Shown piece after piece: positions 26,498 to 35,600 of a DNA stretch of 64,000 bases. The stretch lies in NCBI GenBank assembly GCA_020638095.1, contig JACKJF010000004.1, positions 558,001-622,000 on the forward strand, read 5' to 3'. A model generated the notes under the pieces. It saw only the letters and a program-made list of their open reading frames with translations. It ran no database searches and was not told the origin of the DNA. Both the position numbers and the translations under genes were made by a program. This DNA comes from Hyphomicrobiaceae bacterium (lineage in GTDB: Bacteria; Pseudomonadota; Alphaproteobacteria; Rhizobiales; Devosiaceae). The first letter of the stretch is position 1. Each line of letters opens with the position of its first letter.

Positions 26498-27364
26498 TCA
26501 ACGATCCGCGGATGTCGTTATGTCCCCGTGCACCTCGGGCACGAAGGTCTGCTCCTCCAGGGGCGGGCGGACATAGCCGGTTTGCGGCGGACGTTCACCA
26601 AGAACCATGGGCTCCGGGGTCAAATCCTCGTACGCGACCATGCTCAAAAGATGCGTGATGCAGTTGATGCGCGCGTGTTTCTTGATGTCGGACCGGACAA
26701 CGAACCAAGGCGCCTGCTTTATGTCTGTATGCGCAAACATCTCGTCCTTTGCCCGCGAGTACTCGACCCAGCGGTTGCGGGACTCAAGATCCATCGGGCT
26801 GAGTTTCCAGCGTTTGGTCGGCGACTGCAGCCGTCGCTGAAACCGGCGCTCCTGCTCCTCGTCGCTTACGGAAAACCAGTATTTGATGAGCTGGATACCG
26901 GAACGCACCAGCATCCGCTCGAATTCCGGGCAACTGCGGAGAAATTCCCGATATTCTTCGTCGGAGCAAAAACCCATAACCCGTTCGACGCCGGCGCGAT
27001 TGTACCAGGACCGGTCGAAGATCACGATCTCGCCCTCTGAAGGCAGATGCGCAACATAGCGCTGGAAGTACCATTGACCCTTTTCGCGCTCGGTCGGTGC
27101 AGGCAGCGCGGCGACCCGGCAGACGCGCGGGTTCAGCGGTTCGGTGATGCGCTTGATCGTGCCGCCTTTGCCGGCGGCGTCGCGCCCCTCAAATATGATG
27201 ACGACTTTGAGACCCTGGAATTTCACCCATTCCTGCAGCTTGACGAGTTCGATCTGCAGCCGGATGAGTTCCGTTTCGTAGGCCGCATTCGAGACCTTGC
27301 TGTCCTGATCCGGCGCGTCGGCAAGGTCACCGCTCGGTTTGAATTCGGGAGTGTCCGATTGCAT
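26498..27364 (-). CDS. ppk2: Polyphosphate kinase 2
   Basis: PPK2-family kinase (288 aa), which transfers phosphate between polyphosphate and nucleoside di- or monophosphates. Walker A is EGRDAAGKGG (residues 59-68); the FDRSWYNRAGVERVMGF lid/Walker B region and the LMSMVAYEDL C-terminus follow. ATG 27364 has AAGGGGG 8 bases upstream, which decides it over the longer frame starting at 27442. Size fits a single-domain PPK2 class I enzyme, but class is inferred. Next to phoX, it suggests a small phosphate-handling locus. Confidence 0.92.
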   Translation of the reverse strand: MQSDTPEFKPSGDLADAPDQDSKVSNAAYETELIRLQIELVKLQEWVKFQGLKVVIIFEGRDAAGKGGTIKRITEPLNPRVCRVAALPAPTEREKGQWYFQRYVAHLPSEGEIVIFDRSWYNRAGVERVMGFCSDEEYREFLRSCPEFERMLVRSGIQLIKYWFSVSDEEQERRFQRRLQSPTKRWKLSPMDLESRNRWVEYSRAKDEMFAHTDIKQAPWFVVRSDIKKHARINCITHLLSMVAYEDLTPEPMVLGERPPQTGYVRPPLEEQTFVPEVHGDITTSADR

Positions 27365-27477
27365 CGCTTCGTCCCCCTTTGCGCTTGGTAGCAACACAAC
27401 CATAAGACCAATCGGCAGCGCTTGTCGAACGCATGGGCTCACAATGATTGGATGCAGGCGGGATGTCCGGGAAACGC

Positions 27478-27551
27478 TGGAGCGGGTAGCGGGAATCGAA
27501 CCCGCATATTCAGCTTGGAAGGCTGCTGCTCTACCATTGAGCTATACCCGC
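27478..27551 (-). tRNA. tRNA-Gly (UCC)
   Basis: 74-nt cloverleaf on the minus strand with encoded CCA. Acceptor GCGGGTA/TACCCGC, anticodon loop CTTCCAA (anticodon TCC), T-loop GTTCGATTC. It is downstream of tRNA-Tyr, probably on one transcript. Confidence 0.96.
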
Positions 27552-27611
27552 GCGCTATTCGCTGCGCAATTCACCGTTGCCTTGGCCATCAAGCCGGCGG
27601 GCAACATGAAG

Positions 27612-27696
27612 TGGTGGAGGGGGCTGGATTCGAACCAGCGTAGCCATAGGCGTCAGATTTACAGTCTGATGGATTTAACCACTCTCCCACCCCTCC
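27612..27696 (-). tRNA. tRNA-Tyr (GUA)
   Basis: 85-nt class II tRNA with a long variable arm and encoded CCA. Acceptor GGAGGGG/CCCCTCC, anticodon GTA within CTGTAAA, T-loop GTTCGAATC. The Tyr-Gly-(tuf) order resembles the tyrU-glyT-thrT-tufB arrangement of E. coli. Confidence 0.96.
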
Positions 27697-27761
27697 GTCG
27701 CGTTGCTTGCGCGAGGCAAACAAGGGTGCGCCGCCCCGCCTGGTGCCGGAACGACGCGCGG

Positions 27762-27790
27762 TTTATGCGGAACCGCCGCGGGCCTGTCAA
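27762..27790 (-). promoter_or_regulatory. Sigma-70 type promoter of the tRNA-Tyr/Gly transcript
   Basis: Minus strand TTGACA (27790-27785), 17-base spacer, CATAAA (27767-27762): consensus -35 and a good -10. It gives a start near 27755 and a leader of about 60 bases before tRNA-Tyr. Confidence 0.7.
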
Positions 27791-27884
27791 TAGCCGATCC
27801 GGATGGAATTTCCAGAGAGCGTGAACGGCCCGCCGGGCCACTGGCGCGCTGGACAGGATTGGCCAAATCCACTAGCGATCTGCC

Positions 27885-28661
27885 ATGTCCAGACCACCCC
27901 CAACGCCCGCCGGGCGCCAAAAACGGAACTTCGCGAAACGCCATGTGCGGCCGTCCGACGACGGGGCGATCTATTTGTACGGACTGCACACGGTCGAAGC
28001 GGCACTCGGAAATGCCAAACGCAAGAAAGTCCGCCTTCTCGCAACTCCAAACGCCCTCGCTCGCCTTGGCTTGACGGAAGCAACCGCGCCGGTGCCCCTG
28101 ACGCTGAGCACGCCGCGCGATCTTGACCGCCTCGTCGGCAATGATGCGGTGCATCAGGGCGCCGTGCTCGAAGTGCAGCCGCTGGCCCGCCCGACCATGA
28201 AGGCATTGGCCGAAGAGGCGTCCCTCATCGTGCTGCTCGATCAGGTCACCGACCCGCACAATGTCGGCGCCATTCTGCGCACCGCCTGCGCTTTCGCCGC
28301 CGACGCCGTGATCACCACCGCGCGCTACGCGCCTCAGGAAACCGGCGTTCTTGCCAAGTCCGCATCCGGCGCGCTCGACCAGGTCGCCTTTATCGAAGTC
28401 CGCAACCTCGGCGAGGCCATCACCGAATTGCAGGCTGAGGGGTTCTTCGTGGCGGGCCTCGACTCCGAGGCAGAAAAAGCGCTTCCCGTGGGGCGCCCCG
28501 CGCCGAAAACCGCCATTGTCCTCGGTGCCGAAGGCAAGGGCCTGCGCCAAAAAACCCGCGAACTCAGCAACGCCATGTACCGGCTCGACATGCCCGGAAC
28601 GATCAAGAGCCTCAACGTTTCGAACGCCGCCGCGATCTGCCTCTTCGCCCTCAGCCGGTAG
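27885..28661 (+). CDS. rlmB: 23S rRNA (guanosine-2'-O)-methyltransferase, RlmB/TrmH-like
   Basis: 258-residue SpoU/TrmH-family RNA 2'-O-methyltransferase. It has an N-terminal substrate-binding domain (YLYGLHTVEAALGN) and a knotted SPOUT domain with motif 1 DPHNVGAILRTA, motif 2 VLGAEGKGLR and motif 3 IKSLNVSNAAAI. By family it methylates G2251 of 23S rRNA; a tRNA target cannot be excluded. It is divergent from tRNA-Tyr, a common alphaproteobacterial arrangement. Confidence 0.9.
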   Translation: MSRPPPTPAGRQKRNFAKRHVRPSDDGAIYLYGLHTVEAALGNAKRKKVRLLATPNALARLGLTEATAPVPLTLSTPRDLDRLVGNDAVHQGAVLEVQPLARPTMKALAEEASLIVLLDQVTDPHNVGAILRTACAFAADAVITTARYAPQETGVLAKSASGALDQVAFIEVRNLGEAITELQAEGFFVAGLDSEAEKALPVGRPAPKTAIVLGAEGKGLRQKTRELSNAMYRLDMPGTIKSLNVSNAAAICLFALSR

Positions 28662-28664
28662 CGG

Positions 28665-29075
28665 TCAGCGTGGCGAGGTGTCCCTTTTGCGTTCGATGCG
28701 CACACGTTCCGCGTTGCGCTGGGTGATGACCGTGTAGACCAGCGTGCTCCAGAACAGCACCCACGCCCGGAACGGCCTCGTGCCGCGCGACAGGGCCGCC
28801 CGGCGAAATTCGGCAGAGGCGAAGGGCCGGTCGAAATCCTTGTAGAGCAGCTGATCGTGCAGCGCCGCGCACGGCAGGACGACCCGGTCGTCCGGACTGA
28901 GATACCAACGCGCCAAACGCGGCACGGAAATGTCGAACGTCGTTCCGGCCGGGATGATCATCTGCCAGCTCGATCCCTCGCGGCCGATGTCCCAGATCAG
29001 GGGTGCATCGAGCACATAGGAGATCTCGGTGCCCGGAACTTTCGAAAAGGCTTTGAACTCGCTGAATGCGCTCAT
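28665..29075 (-). CDS. DUF1353 family protein
   Basis: 136 residues. The pattern IIPAGTTFDISVPRLARWYLSP ... AALHDQLLY is that of DUF1353, a small family found both in phages and in chromosomes, of unknown function. The C-terminal AWVLFWSTLVYTVITQ may be a membrane helix. No phage genes are nearby. It converges with rlmB with 3 bases between stops. Confidence 0.65.
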   Translation of the reverse strand: MSAFSEFKAFSKVPGTEISYVLDAPLIWDIGREGSSWQMIIPAGTTFDISVPRLARWYLSPDDRVVLPCAALHDQLLYKDFDRPFASAEFRRAALSRGTRPFRAWVLFWSTLVYTVITQRNAERVRIERKRDTSPR

Positions 29076-29153
29076 GCCCGCAATCTAGCACGAAGCGGGC
29101 CGTGAGGCATCCGGGTATGGCCGGCGGGATAGTCCCCCGCCGGAACCGTCAGG

Positions 29154-29666
29154 CTAGCGCGTGCAGTTGCCGCCGCTCCAGCTTTCGAGAATGAAATGCG
29201 CGTTACAGGTATCCGGCCCGTACGTGCCGATCCAGATGTCATAGACCCCAGTCGAGGGCCGCGTCAGGCAGATGCGCGCATCGCCGTTGCCCATGTCGTC
29301 ATCGTCGAAATACCAGTTGCCGCCGCCCGTATTGATCAGAAGCGTGGAGTCGCAGTCGCTGACGACTTTGAGTTCGAGCTGGTAGCCGCTGCCGCCCAGA
29401 TATTCGAGTTCGAAATCCGGGGCATAGGCAACATAGCCGGTCGCCTTTTCGCCGGTGCTTGCGTGCCGGATGTTGCACGGATCGACATATTGGTCACCAC
29501 CCGCCACCACCTCGAACGACTTGGCGTTCCAGAGATCCGACCCGCCATAGCGCAGCGTGCCGGAAGTCGGGCCCTGCCGCCAGTCGGGGCAGGCCATCGC
29601 CACACCTGCTGAAATGAGAATGAGCGCAAGGACTGCGCTGATCAACGTGATTGCTTGCCTGGCCAT
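29154..29666 (-). CDS. Secreted protein with PPC-like beta domain
   Basis: 170 residues with a clear signal peptide (residues 1-25, ending GVAMA then Cys). The C-terminal part (DSTLLINTGGGNWYFDDDD ... STGVYDIWIGTY) resembles the beta-sandwich of bacterial pre-peptidase C-terminal domains. Six cysteines in the mature part suggest disulfides. Function unknown; it is downstream of the bufferin operon but separated by 138 bases. Confidence 0.6.
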   Translation of the reverse strand: MARQAITLISAVLALILISAGVAMACPDWRQGPTSGTLRYGGSDLWNAKSFEVVAGGDQYVDPCNIRHASTGEKATGYVAYAPDFELEYLGGSGYQLELKVVSDCDSTLLINTGGGNWYFDDDDMGNGDARICLTRPSTGVYDIWIGTYGPDTCNAHFILESWSGGNCTR

Positions 29667-29804
29667 TGACGTCCTCCAATGCCTGTCTGCCTGGCCGCGA
29701 GGCGCCTCCCCCGCAACCGTCCAATGTCACGGACCAAACTCAAACATAGGACCTACAGAAAGTCACGGAAATACTGATGAAATGTCGGCCGACCGTCCCC
29801 GATA

Positions 29805-30335
29805 CTAGGCCGTTTTGAATCGCCATTGAGCAGGCGCGAAGCGGCGCACCAGCCAATCGAGGGAAAAACAGCCTGGCCCGAATATGGCGATCAGGATCGA
29901 AAACAAGAACCAGGCCGAATGGGAATCGAGAAACGTTTCGGGATGCCAGAAGGCGTCGGGAAAGGTCAGCTGAATGACACAGGTCATGCCAAGCAACGCC
30001 AATGCCCAAAGCCGCGTTCCAAGTCCGATCATGAGAAGAACCGGCAAGACGATTTCGAGGACGCCCGTCATCCACGCAGTAAACTGCGGAAACGGAATGG
30101 GATAGGTGCCCCAGAAAAAATGAAGCTGAAACAGGTTTTCGAACAGGTAAGTCGTGGTCGACGCCAATTTGGTCGGGAATTCCACCCAGCGCGTATTGCC
30201 CGAGGCCCAGAATGGACGCGCCAGCAGGAACTTCAGGCCAAGCATCGCCAGTCCAAAAATGAGCACCACGCTGGCCGACCGCTTTTCGATGGGCCCAAAC
30301 CAGCCCAGAACAATTCGAACAACCTGTTGCATCAT
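29805..30335 (-). CDS. DoxX-family membrane protein of the bufferin operon
   Basis: 176-residue DoxX-like protein with four hydrophobic helices (for example SVVLIFGLAMLGLKFLLA and FTAWMTGVLEIVLPVLLMIGL). It starts inside the last bases of bufC (4-base overlap), so the two are translationally coupled. DoxX proteins often end bufferin and other DUF692 operons; a redox role at the membrane is suspected, not shown. Confidence 0.85.
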   Translation of the reverse strand: MMQQVVRIVLGWFGPIEKRSASVVLIFGLAMLGLKFLLARPFWASGNTRWVEFPTKLASTTTYLFENLFQLHFFWGTYPIPFPQFTAWMTGVLEIVLPVLLMIGLGTRLWALALLGMTCVIQLTFPDAFWHPETFLDSHSAWFLFSILIAIFGPGCFSLDWLVRRFAPAQWRFKTA

Positions 30336-31093
30336 TTCCCCCAGTCAATGTCCGTGAAAAGCCCTGCCGCAAGGATGCGGCTGAGCGCCCGCTGCAGATC
30401 GAATTTCGGATCGTCATTCCGCGCTTCAGCGGCGTCACCAAGGCATTTGCCGGCCATGAGGTCGGCAACAAACGGACCCGAAGACGCCGAAACCGCCAGA
30501 ACCCTGACCTCGACATCAGGCCGGGTTACGAGTGCCCACTGCGAGAGCGTGGGATCGATCCCCTGCCCGGTTCCGGCCCGCCCGGCCTCCCAAAGATCAA
30601 GAATCGGGAACCCGGATGGCACCAAACGCGCGGCAGGATGAATGTCGAACCGGGCCGCGGCGAACGCCTCCGGCGCCACGCCGCTGAGTTTTGCCGGGTC
30701 GAGAACCGCCGCATCCGCAGCGTGGTAGCTTTCCATCCAGGCGCGCTCGAGCCGTGCGACATCGGCAAGAAACGGTAAATGCGCCAGCGGACTCAAAGTC
30801 TCAAGATATTCGGCAAAGCCTTTGCCGAACCTCAGCATTACCGGACTGGTCGGTGGGTGCGCACGAATGAATTCGCGGGCAATATGTGTGAACGGCTCGT
30901 CGCCGATCAGTGCCACGATCGCCGGATAGGCGGCCTTGAGCCCTTCGATGAGCGAAACCGTGACATTGTTGCGATAGACGGCGAAGCGCTTTGGCGCCGG
31001 CCGGCCCTCGGGATCGACAACGCCCGCAGGAACCGGCGCATCCGGATCGATGAGTCCCCGCGCAAAAGCAGATTGAAGAGCCTCAAGCGGCAT
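30332..31093 (-). CDS. bufC: Bufferin maturation partner BufC (DUF2063)
   Basis: 253 residues. The N-terminal DUF2063 domain is diagnostic ([47 protein letters not shown]), followed by a C-terminal winged-helix-like part. In characterised systems this protein presents the precursor peptide to the DUF692 enzyme. It overlaps bufB by 11 bases and doxX by 4, so the stoichiometry is probably coupled. Confidence 0.88.
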   Translation of the reverse strand: MPLEALQSAFARGLIDPDAPVPAGVVDPEGRPAPKRFAVYRNNVTVSLIEGLKAAYPAIVALIGDEPFTHIAREFIRAHPPTSPVMLRFGKGFAEYLETLSPLAHLPFLADVARLERAWMESYHAADAAVLDPAKLSGVAPEAFAAARFDIHPAARLVPSGFPILDLWEAGRAGTGQGIDPTLSQWALVTRPDVEVRVLAVSASSGPFVADLMAGKCLGDAAEARNDDPKFDLQRALSRILAAGLFTDIDWGK

Positions 31094-31943
31094 GGCTCTT
31101 GCGCTCCACGGCCCGCAAAATGGCCTCTGCCGCGTCGACGTCGGACTTCAATACCGGCCATTCCGGCACGTCATTGTCCCACTCGATCAGCGTTGGGCGC
31201 GCACCGATCCGCTTGACGGTGTCTTCGTAAAGCGCCCAGACCGGATCGCTGACGGCACGGTCATGCGCGTCAATCAGCAGGACGTCACCATTGTCGTCGC
31301 TATCGATGGCATGTCCGCCGAGATGGATTTCTCCAACGAATTCCGTTGGAAAATCATGAAGATATTCGCGCGCATCATATTTCTGGTTTGTCGCGCTGAC
31401 ATGAACGTTGTTGACGTCAAGCAGCAGCCCGCAACCAGCGCGCTTCTGGATTTCACGGATGAAATCAACCTCGCGCATCGTCGACTGCTCGAATGCGACA
31501 TAAGTCGATGGGTTTTCGAGCAGCATCTGCCGCCCAAGCGCCTCCTGCACCTGATCGATATGTTCGACCACGCGCCGCAGCGTTTCCTCGGTGTAGGGCA
31601 CCGGCAGCAGGTCGTTGAAAAAGCTGGTGTCATGCGTGGACCATGCCAGGTGCTCGCTGACGAGACCCGGCTGATAGCGATCAACCACCGCCTTGAGCCG
31701 CATCAAGTGTTCCGCATCGAGCGGCCGGTCCGCTCCGATCGAAAGGCCGACGCCATGCACGCTGAGCGGATAGCGCTCGCGGATGGCCGTGAGAATGCGG
31801 TGAGGCATCCCGCCCTCGCCCATATAGTTTTCAGCGTGAACTTCGAAGAAGCCGACTTCGGCCTCCGATTTCGCGATATCGGCGAAATGTTCGCCCTTGA
31901 AGCCGGCGCCGGCGCGGTTGGGGATGGGCTTGGGGTCAAACAT
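31083..31943 (-). CDS. bufB: DUF692 multinuclear iron oxidase (MNIO), BufB
   Basis: 286-residue TIM-barrel enzyme of the DUF692/MNIO family, which uses two or three iron ions to modify cysteines of ribosomal peptides. The metal-ligand regions [36 protein letters not shown] and EIHLGGH are all present. By family it should install thiooxazole-type heterocycles on cysteines of BufA; this product is inferred from studied homologues. It lies 66 bases downstream of bufA with a hairpin in the gap. Confidence 0.9.
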   Translation of the reverse strand: MFDPKPIPNRAGAGFKGEHFADIAKSEAEVGFFEVHAENYMGEGGMPHRILTAIRERYPLSVHGVGLSIGADRPLDAEHLMRLKAVVDRYQPGLVSEHLAWSTHDTSFFNDLLPVPYTEETLRRVVEHIDQVQEALGRQMLLENPSTYVAFEQSTMREVDFIREIQKRAGCGLLLDVNNVHVSATNQKYDAREYLHDFPTEFVGEIHLGGHAIDSDDNGDVLLIDAHDRAVSDPVWALYEDTVKRIGARPTLIEWDNDVPEWPVLKSDVDAAEAILRAVERKSHAA

Positions 31944-31967
31944 GGCGAGTCTCGAAAGAAGTTTGCC

Positions 31968-31987
31968 CCGGCGCTTTCAGGCGCCGG
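31968..31987 (-). other. Hairpin between bufA and bufB
   Basis: A 7-bp stem CCGGCGC/GCGCCGG with a 6-base loop lies about 22 bases after the bufA stop, not followed by T residues. It could protect the bufA message or reduce downstream expression so that substrate exceeds enzyme. Confidence 0.45.
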
Positions 31988-32009
31988 AGCCGGGAGATGT
32001 GTGCGGCCA

Positions 32010-32333
32010 TCAGGCCATGTCGCGGTCCAGGGCTTCAAGCGAGCCGACGCGGCCATCGGGCAGAATCTTGCCCCAGAACTCGGAATTCTCGCAGAGACCG
32101 GCAGGAACCAGGGTCCAGGAATTGCCCTGATAGTCGACCTTGGACGTGCCGGCGCAAGTGGTGCCGGGACCGGCCGCACAGTCGTTCTTGCCGGCAAGGC
32201 TCACGCCGTAGCACTGCTCCATCTGCATGTCGTCGGCCACGGCCGGCGCGCTCGATGCAGCAATGGAACCGGCAACAGCTGCGGCCATGGCAGCACCGAC
32301 GAGCAGCGAGGTGGTTTTCTTTGCATTCGACAT
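32010..32333 (-). CDS. bufA1: Bufferin precursor peptide BufA1 (DUF2282)
   Basis: 107-residue exported peptide. Signal peptide residues 1-33 ([17 protein letters not shown]). The mature part has the four conserved cysteines of the family: Cys41 in EQCYGV, Cys52 in KNDC, Cys60 in TTCAG and Cys81 in GLCEN. Studied homologues are RiPPs whose central cysteines are oxidised by BufB and which chelate copper in the periplasm. ATG 32333 is chosen because the signal peptide starts there; the frame itself extends to 32426. An extra tail (about residues 89-107) follows the core. Confidence 0.88.
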   Translation of the reverse strand: MSNAKKTTSLLVGAAMAAAVAGSIAASSAPAVADDMQMEQCYGVSLAGKNDCAAGPGTTCAGTSKVDYQGNSWTLVPAGLCENSEFWGKILPDGRVGSLEALDRDMA

Positions 32334-32623
32334 TTCGTTTCTCCAAACGTTTCTGACATGGCGAACCTGCCGTCCGCCCTCGGGGCCTGTCCCCGTGGCC
32401 AAACGGATAGAGAAGGCGCCGTTCACTTGGAAATCAAACGAACTGACAACATTTCACCCGCCCGTGAGATGGCGTGAGCCCATCGGGCTGGTTTGAAGTC
32501 GAGCAGGCGGCGGCCACTCAAAGCCCTCCGCATGATCCAAATGGACCATGACAGTTTCGTCACTTCGGGGAAATCTGCAGAAACTGATCGCCCCGCCGGA
32601 CGGGCAACATATTGGAGGATATA
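32334..32623. promoter_or_regulatory. Divergent intergenic region, bufferin operon / RTX gene
   Basis: 290 bases between two divergent starts must hold both promoters. GGGGCCTGTCCCC (near 32382-32395) forms a short inverted repeat. I could not identify convincing -35/-10 pairs or a known copper operator. GGAGG at 32614-32618 is the ribosome binding site of the RTX gene. Confidence 0.4.
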
Positions 32624-35600
32624 ATGACGATCACGCTCACTTTTTCCGTCGGACGCCCGGATTATGACTGGGAAGATTTGCTCTATGGCGTCCTGACTGG
32701 AGGAACCTTCGACGCCGTCAGCGGAGCGACGTCGATTAACCTGACATCCGGGACGACGGTTCTGACCCTTTCCGGTTCTGGTTTGACCTCCGGGGGCGGC
32801 AGCAGCCTTACCGCCGGCAGCATCACCTCCTACACGCTCGTTGAAGACGGCCAGACCGTTCTCACGGCGACCGATGTTAACTTCGATTTCAACGTCGCCA
32901 ATCAGTTCATCTCTGACACTTTGGCAATCGTCGACTCGGATCCTTCGCATTCCGAAGCGTTCAAGGTGGCCATGGCGCCCCTGGCGTTTGACAATATCAG
33001 TTCAACCGGCTCATCCGATGCCGACAGCCTGCTCGGCGCCAGCTTCGCGGACACGCTGATCGGCGGTGATGGCGACGACTATTTCCGCCCGAACGGCATC
33101 AGTCTCGAAACCACCTCGGCGATCGATCACGTCGAAGGCGGGAACGGGTGGAATTTCCTCGATATCGGCTCTGGCGGCGTCAACGCACCCTTCCCGCTCG
33201 GCGTCATCGTCGACGCCAATGCGGGCTCGGTCACCTACCAGGGCAACCAGGTTGTCGAATTCACTGACATTCAGGGATTCATCCTGACGGACGCCGGAGA
33301 CGAGTTTTACGGTGACGATGGCAATGAAGTGATCTTGTCCGGTGATGGGAACGACCATGTCGAAAGCGGTGACGGCGACGATTATGCCGAACTTGGCGAT
33401 GGGGTGGACACGTTCGACGGTGGCGATGGTTGGGACAAGGTTTCATACAATAATGAAACCGGCGGAAGCGGCATTGTCACCAATCTCGTAAGCGGAACGA
33501 TCACCGATACCTACGGCAATGTCGACCATGTCTGGAACGTCGAAGGCATAAAGGGCAGCCAGTACGCTGACACATTCAACGGCACGCCCTGGGACGACTA
33601 TTTCGAGGGACTCGCCGGTGACGACACGTTCAATGGCTCATCCGGTTTCGACTTCGTCGACTATCAACACGATCAGGATGAGGACAATTACGTCGGCGGC
33701 GTCACCGTCGATCTTGGCGCGGGTACGGCGACCGACGGCTTCGGCGACATTGACACTCTCAACAGCATCGAGGGCGTTGGCGGCACGGACGACACCGACA
33801 CCCTGACCGGCAGCAACGCCGCCAACCGGATCGATGGCAACGGAGGTGACGACCACATTTTCGGCCTGCGCGGCGATGATGACCTTCGCGGTGGCGATGG
33901 AAACGACGAAATCGACGGTGGCCGCGGAAACGACGACATTTCGGGCGGCGACGGCGACGATGACATCGATGGCGGGCGCGGTAATGACAATATCGATGGC
34001 GGGCGCGGCAACGATACGATCGACGCCGGCGCCGGCAGGCATGACTGGATCAGCGGTTCTTCGGGTACCGATACGGTCGATGGCAATACCGGTTACGACA
34101 CGCTCGCGTTCGACGGTTGGGATCAGGGGGATTCCGATGAGCAGACCGCGCATGCGAGCGACGCGATCGCCGTCACGCTCGACAGCAGTGTTCTCGGCGG
34201 AATTGGCTCGGGGTCGGTAACCGGCTTCTATGGGGACGACGGACAGCCAAGCCCGGCAGCGGCCGCGGTCAACACCAGCTTCGAGAACATCGAACGCATC
34301 CGCGGCACGACCAGAGACGACACGTTCACCGCCACGGACAGCAATTTCGAAAACACCGATCAGGCAGACGAGTCGTTCTGGGATCTGCGGGGCATTGGCC
34401 TTGTCTTCTCTCTAACCGGCGCCCAGGGATCCGACACGTTCAACATTACCAACAACCTGGCCATCATCGACTACAATGAAGAAGTCTACACGCACCAGGA
34501 CTTTGACGGCGATCACAACTGGGGTGACGAAGCGGGCGAAAACGGCGTCGCCGCCAACATGTCTGGCAGCAGCGTCACGGGCTCCATTGGCTCGCTTAAC
34601 TACAACCTCAACGATGGCGAAGCGGTCGACACGTTCGGTGACACGGACATCCTGACCGCCGCGAACGCCTTCCGCCTGACCGACGCTGCAGACTTCATTT
34701 TCACATCTAACGTCGGAACCTATGTGAGTGCCGGCAGCGGCGACGACGAACTCCAGGGCGGCACTGGCGATGACATGCTGCTCGGTGAAAACGGCGACGA
34801 CACCATCCACGGTGGCGCCGGTAATGATTTTCTCAACGGCGACGACGGCGATGATTTCGTCGATGGCGAAGACGGAAACGACAACATTGACGGCGGGTCC
34901 GGCGGAGACACGCTGAACGGCGGATCGGGGCGCGATCGTATCGACGGCGGAAACGGCAACGACCTCATCCACGGTGACGGTGGTTCGGACCAGTTGCGCG
35001 GTGGCGACAACGATGACGAAATCTACGGCGACGCCGGAAATGACAAAATCAGCGGCGGCAGCGATAACGATGAGCTCCACGGCGGTGACGACGACGACCA
35101 GCTAAACGGCGACGACGGCAACGATATGATTTTTGGCGACGATGGCGACGACGAGGCCTACGGCGGTGACGGGGACGATCAGATAACCGGTGGTCTGGGC
35201 GACGATCAAATCAGGGGCGATGACGGGAACGACCTTCTGATCGGTGACGACCTCCTGACCGATTCCGTGGCCGGGCTACGCACCGGCGTCGACACCGACG
35301 GCGGCAATGACGACATTCGCGGTCGTGACGGCAACGACACCATCTATGGCGGCTACGGCGATGACCGGCTGCGCGGTGACGACGGCAACGACACCATCTA
35401 TGGCGGCTTCGGCGACGATAATATCGATGGCGGCAACAACAATGACAAACTGTTTGGCGGCGACGGCGAAGATCAGATCTATGGCGGCGACGGCAACGGC
35501 AAGGACGTCATCGATGGCGACGCCGGAAGCGACGTTTTGGAAGGTGGTGGCGGCAACGACCGGTTGTTTGGTGGAACCGAAAGCGATGTTCTCGACGGCG

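Noticed and set aside
24684-26501. 605-codon antisense frame opposite the phoX gene
   Set aside because: The plus-strand frame has a signal peptide and the PhoX active-site block; the antisense translation has no recognisable motif.
29121-29143. CCGGCGGG/CCCGCCGG hairpin after the PPC-like secreted protein gene as a terminator
   Set aside because: No T-tract follows on the minus strand, so termination cannot be supported from sequence alone.
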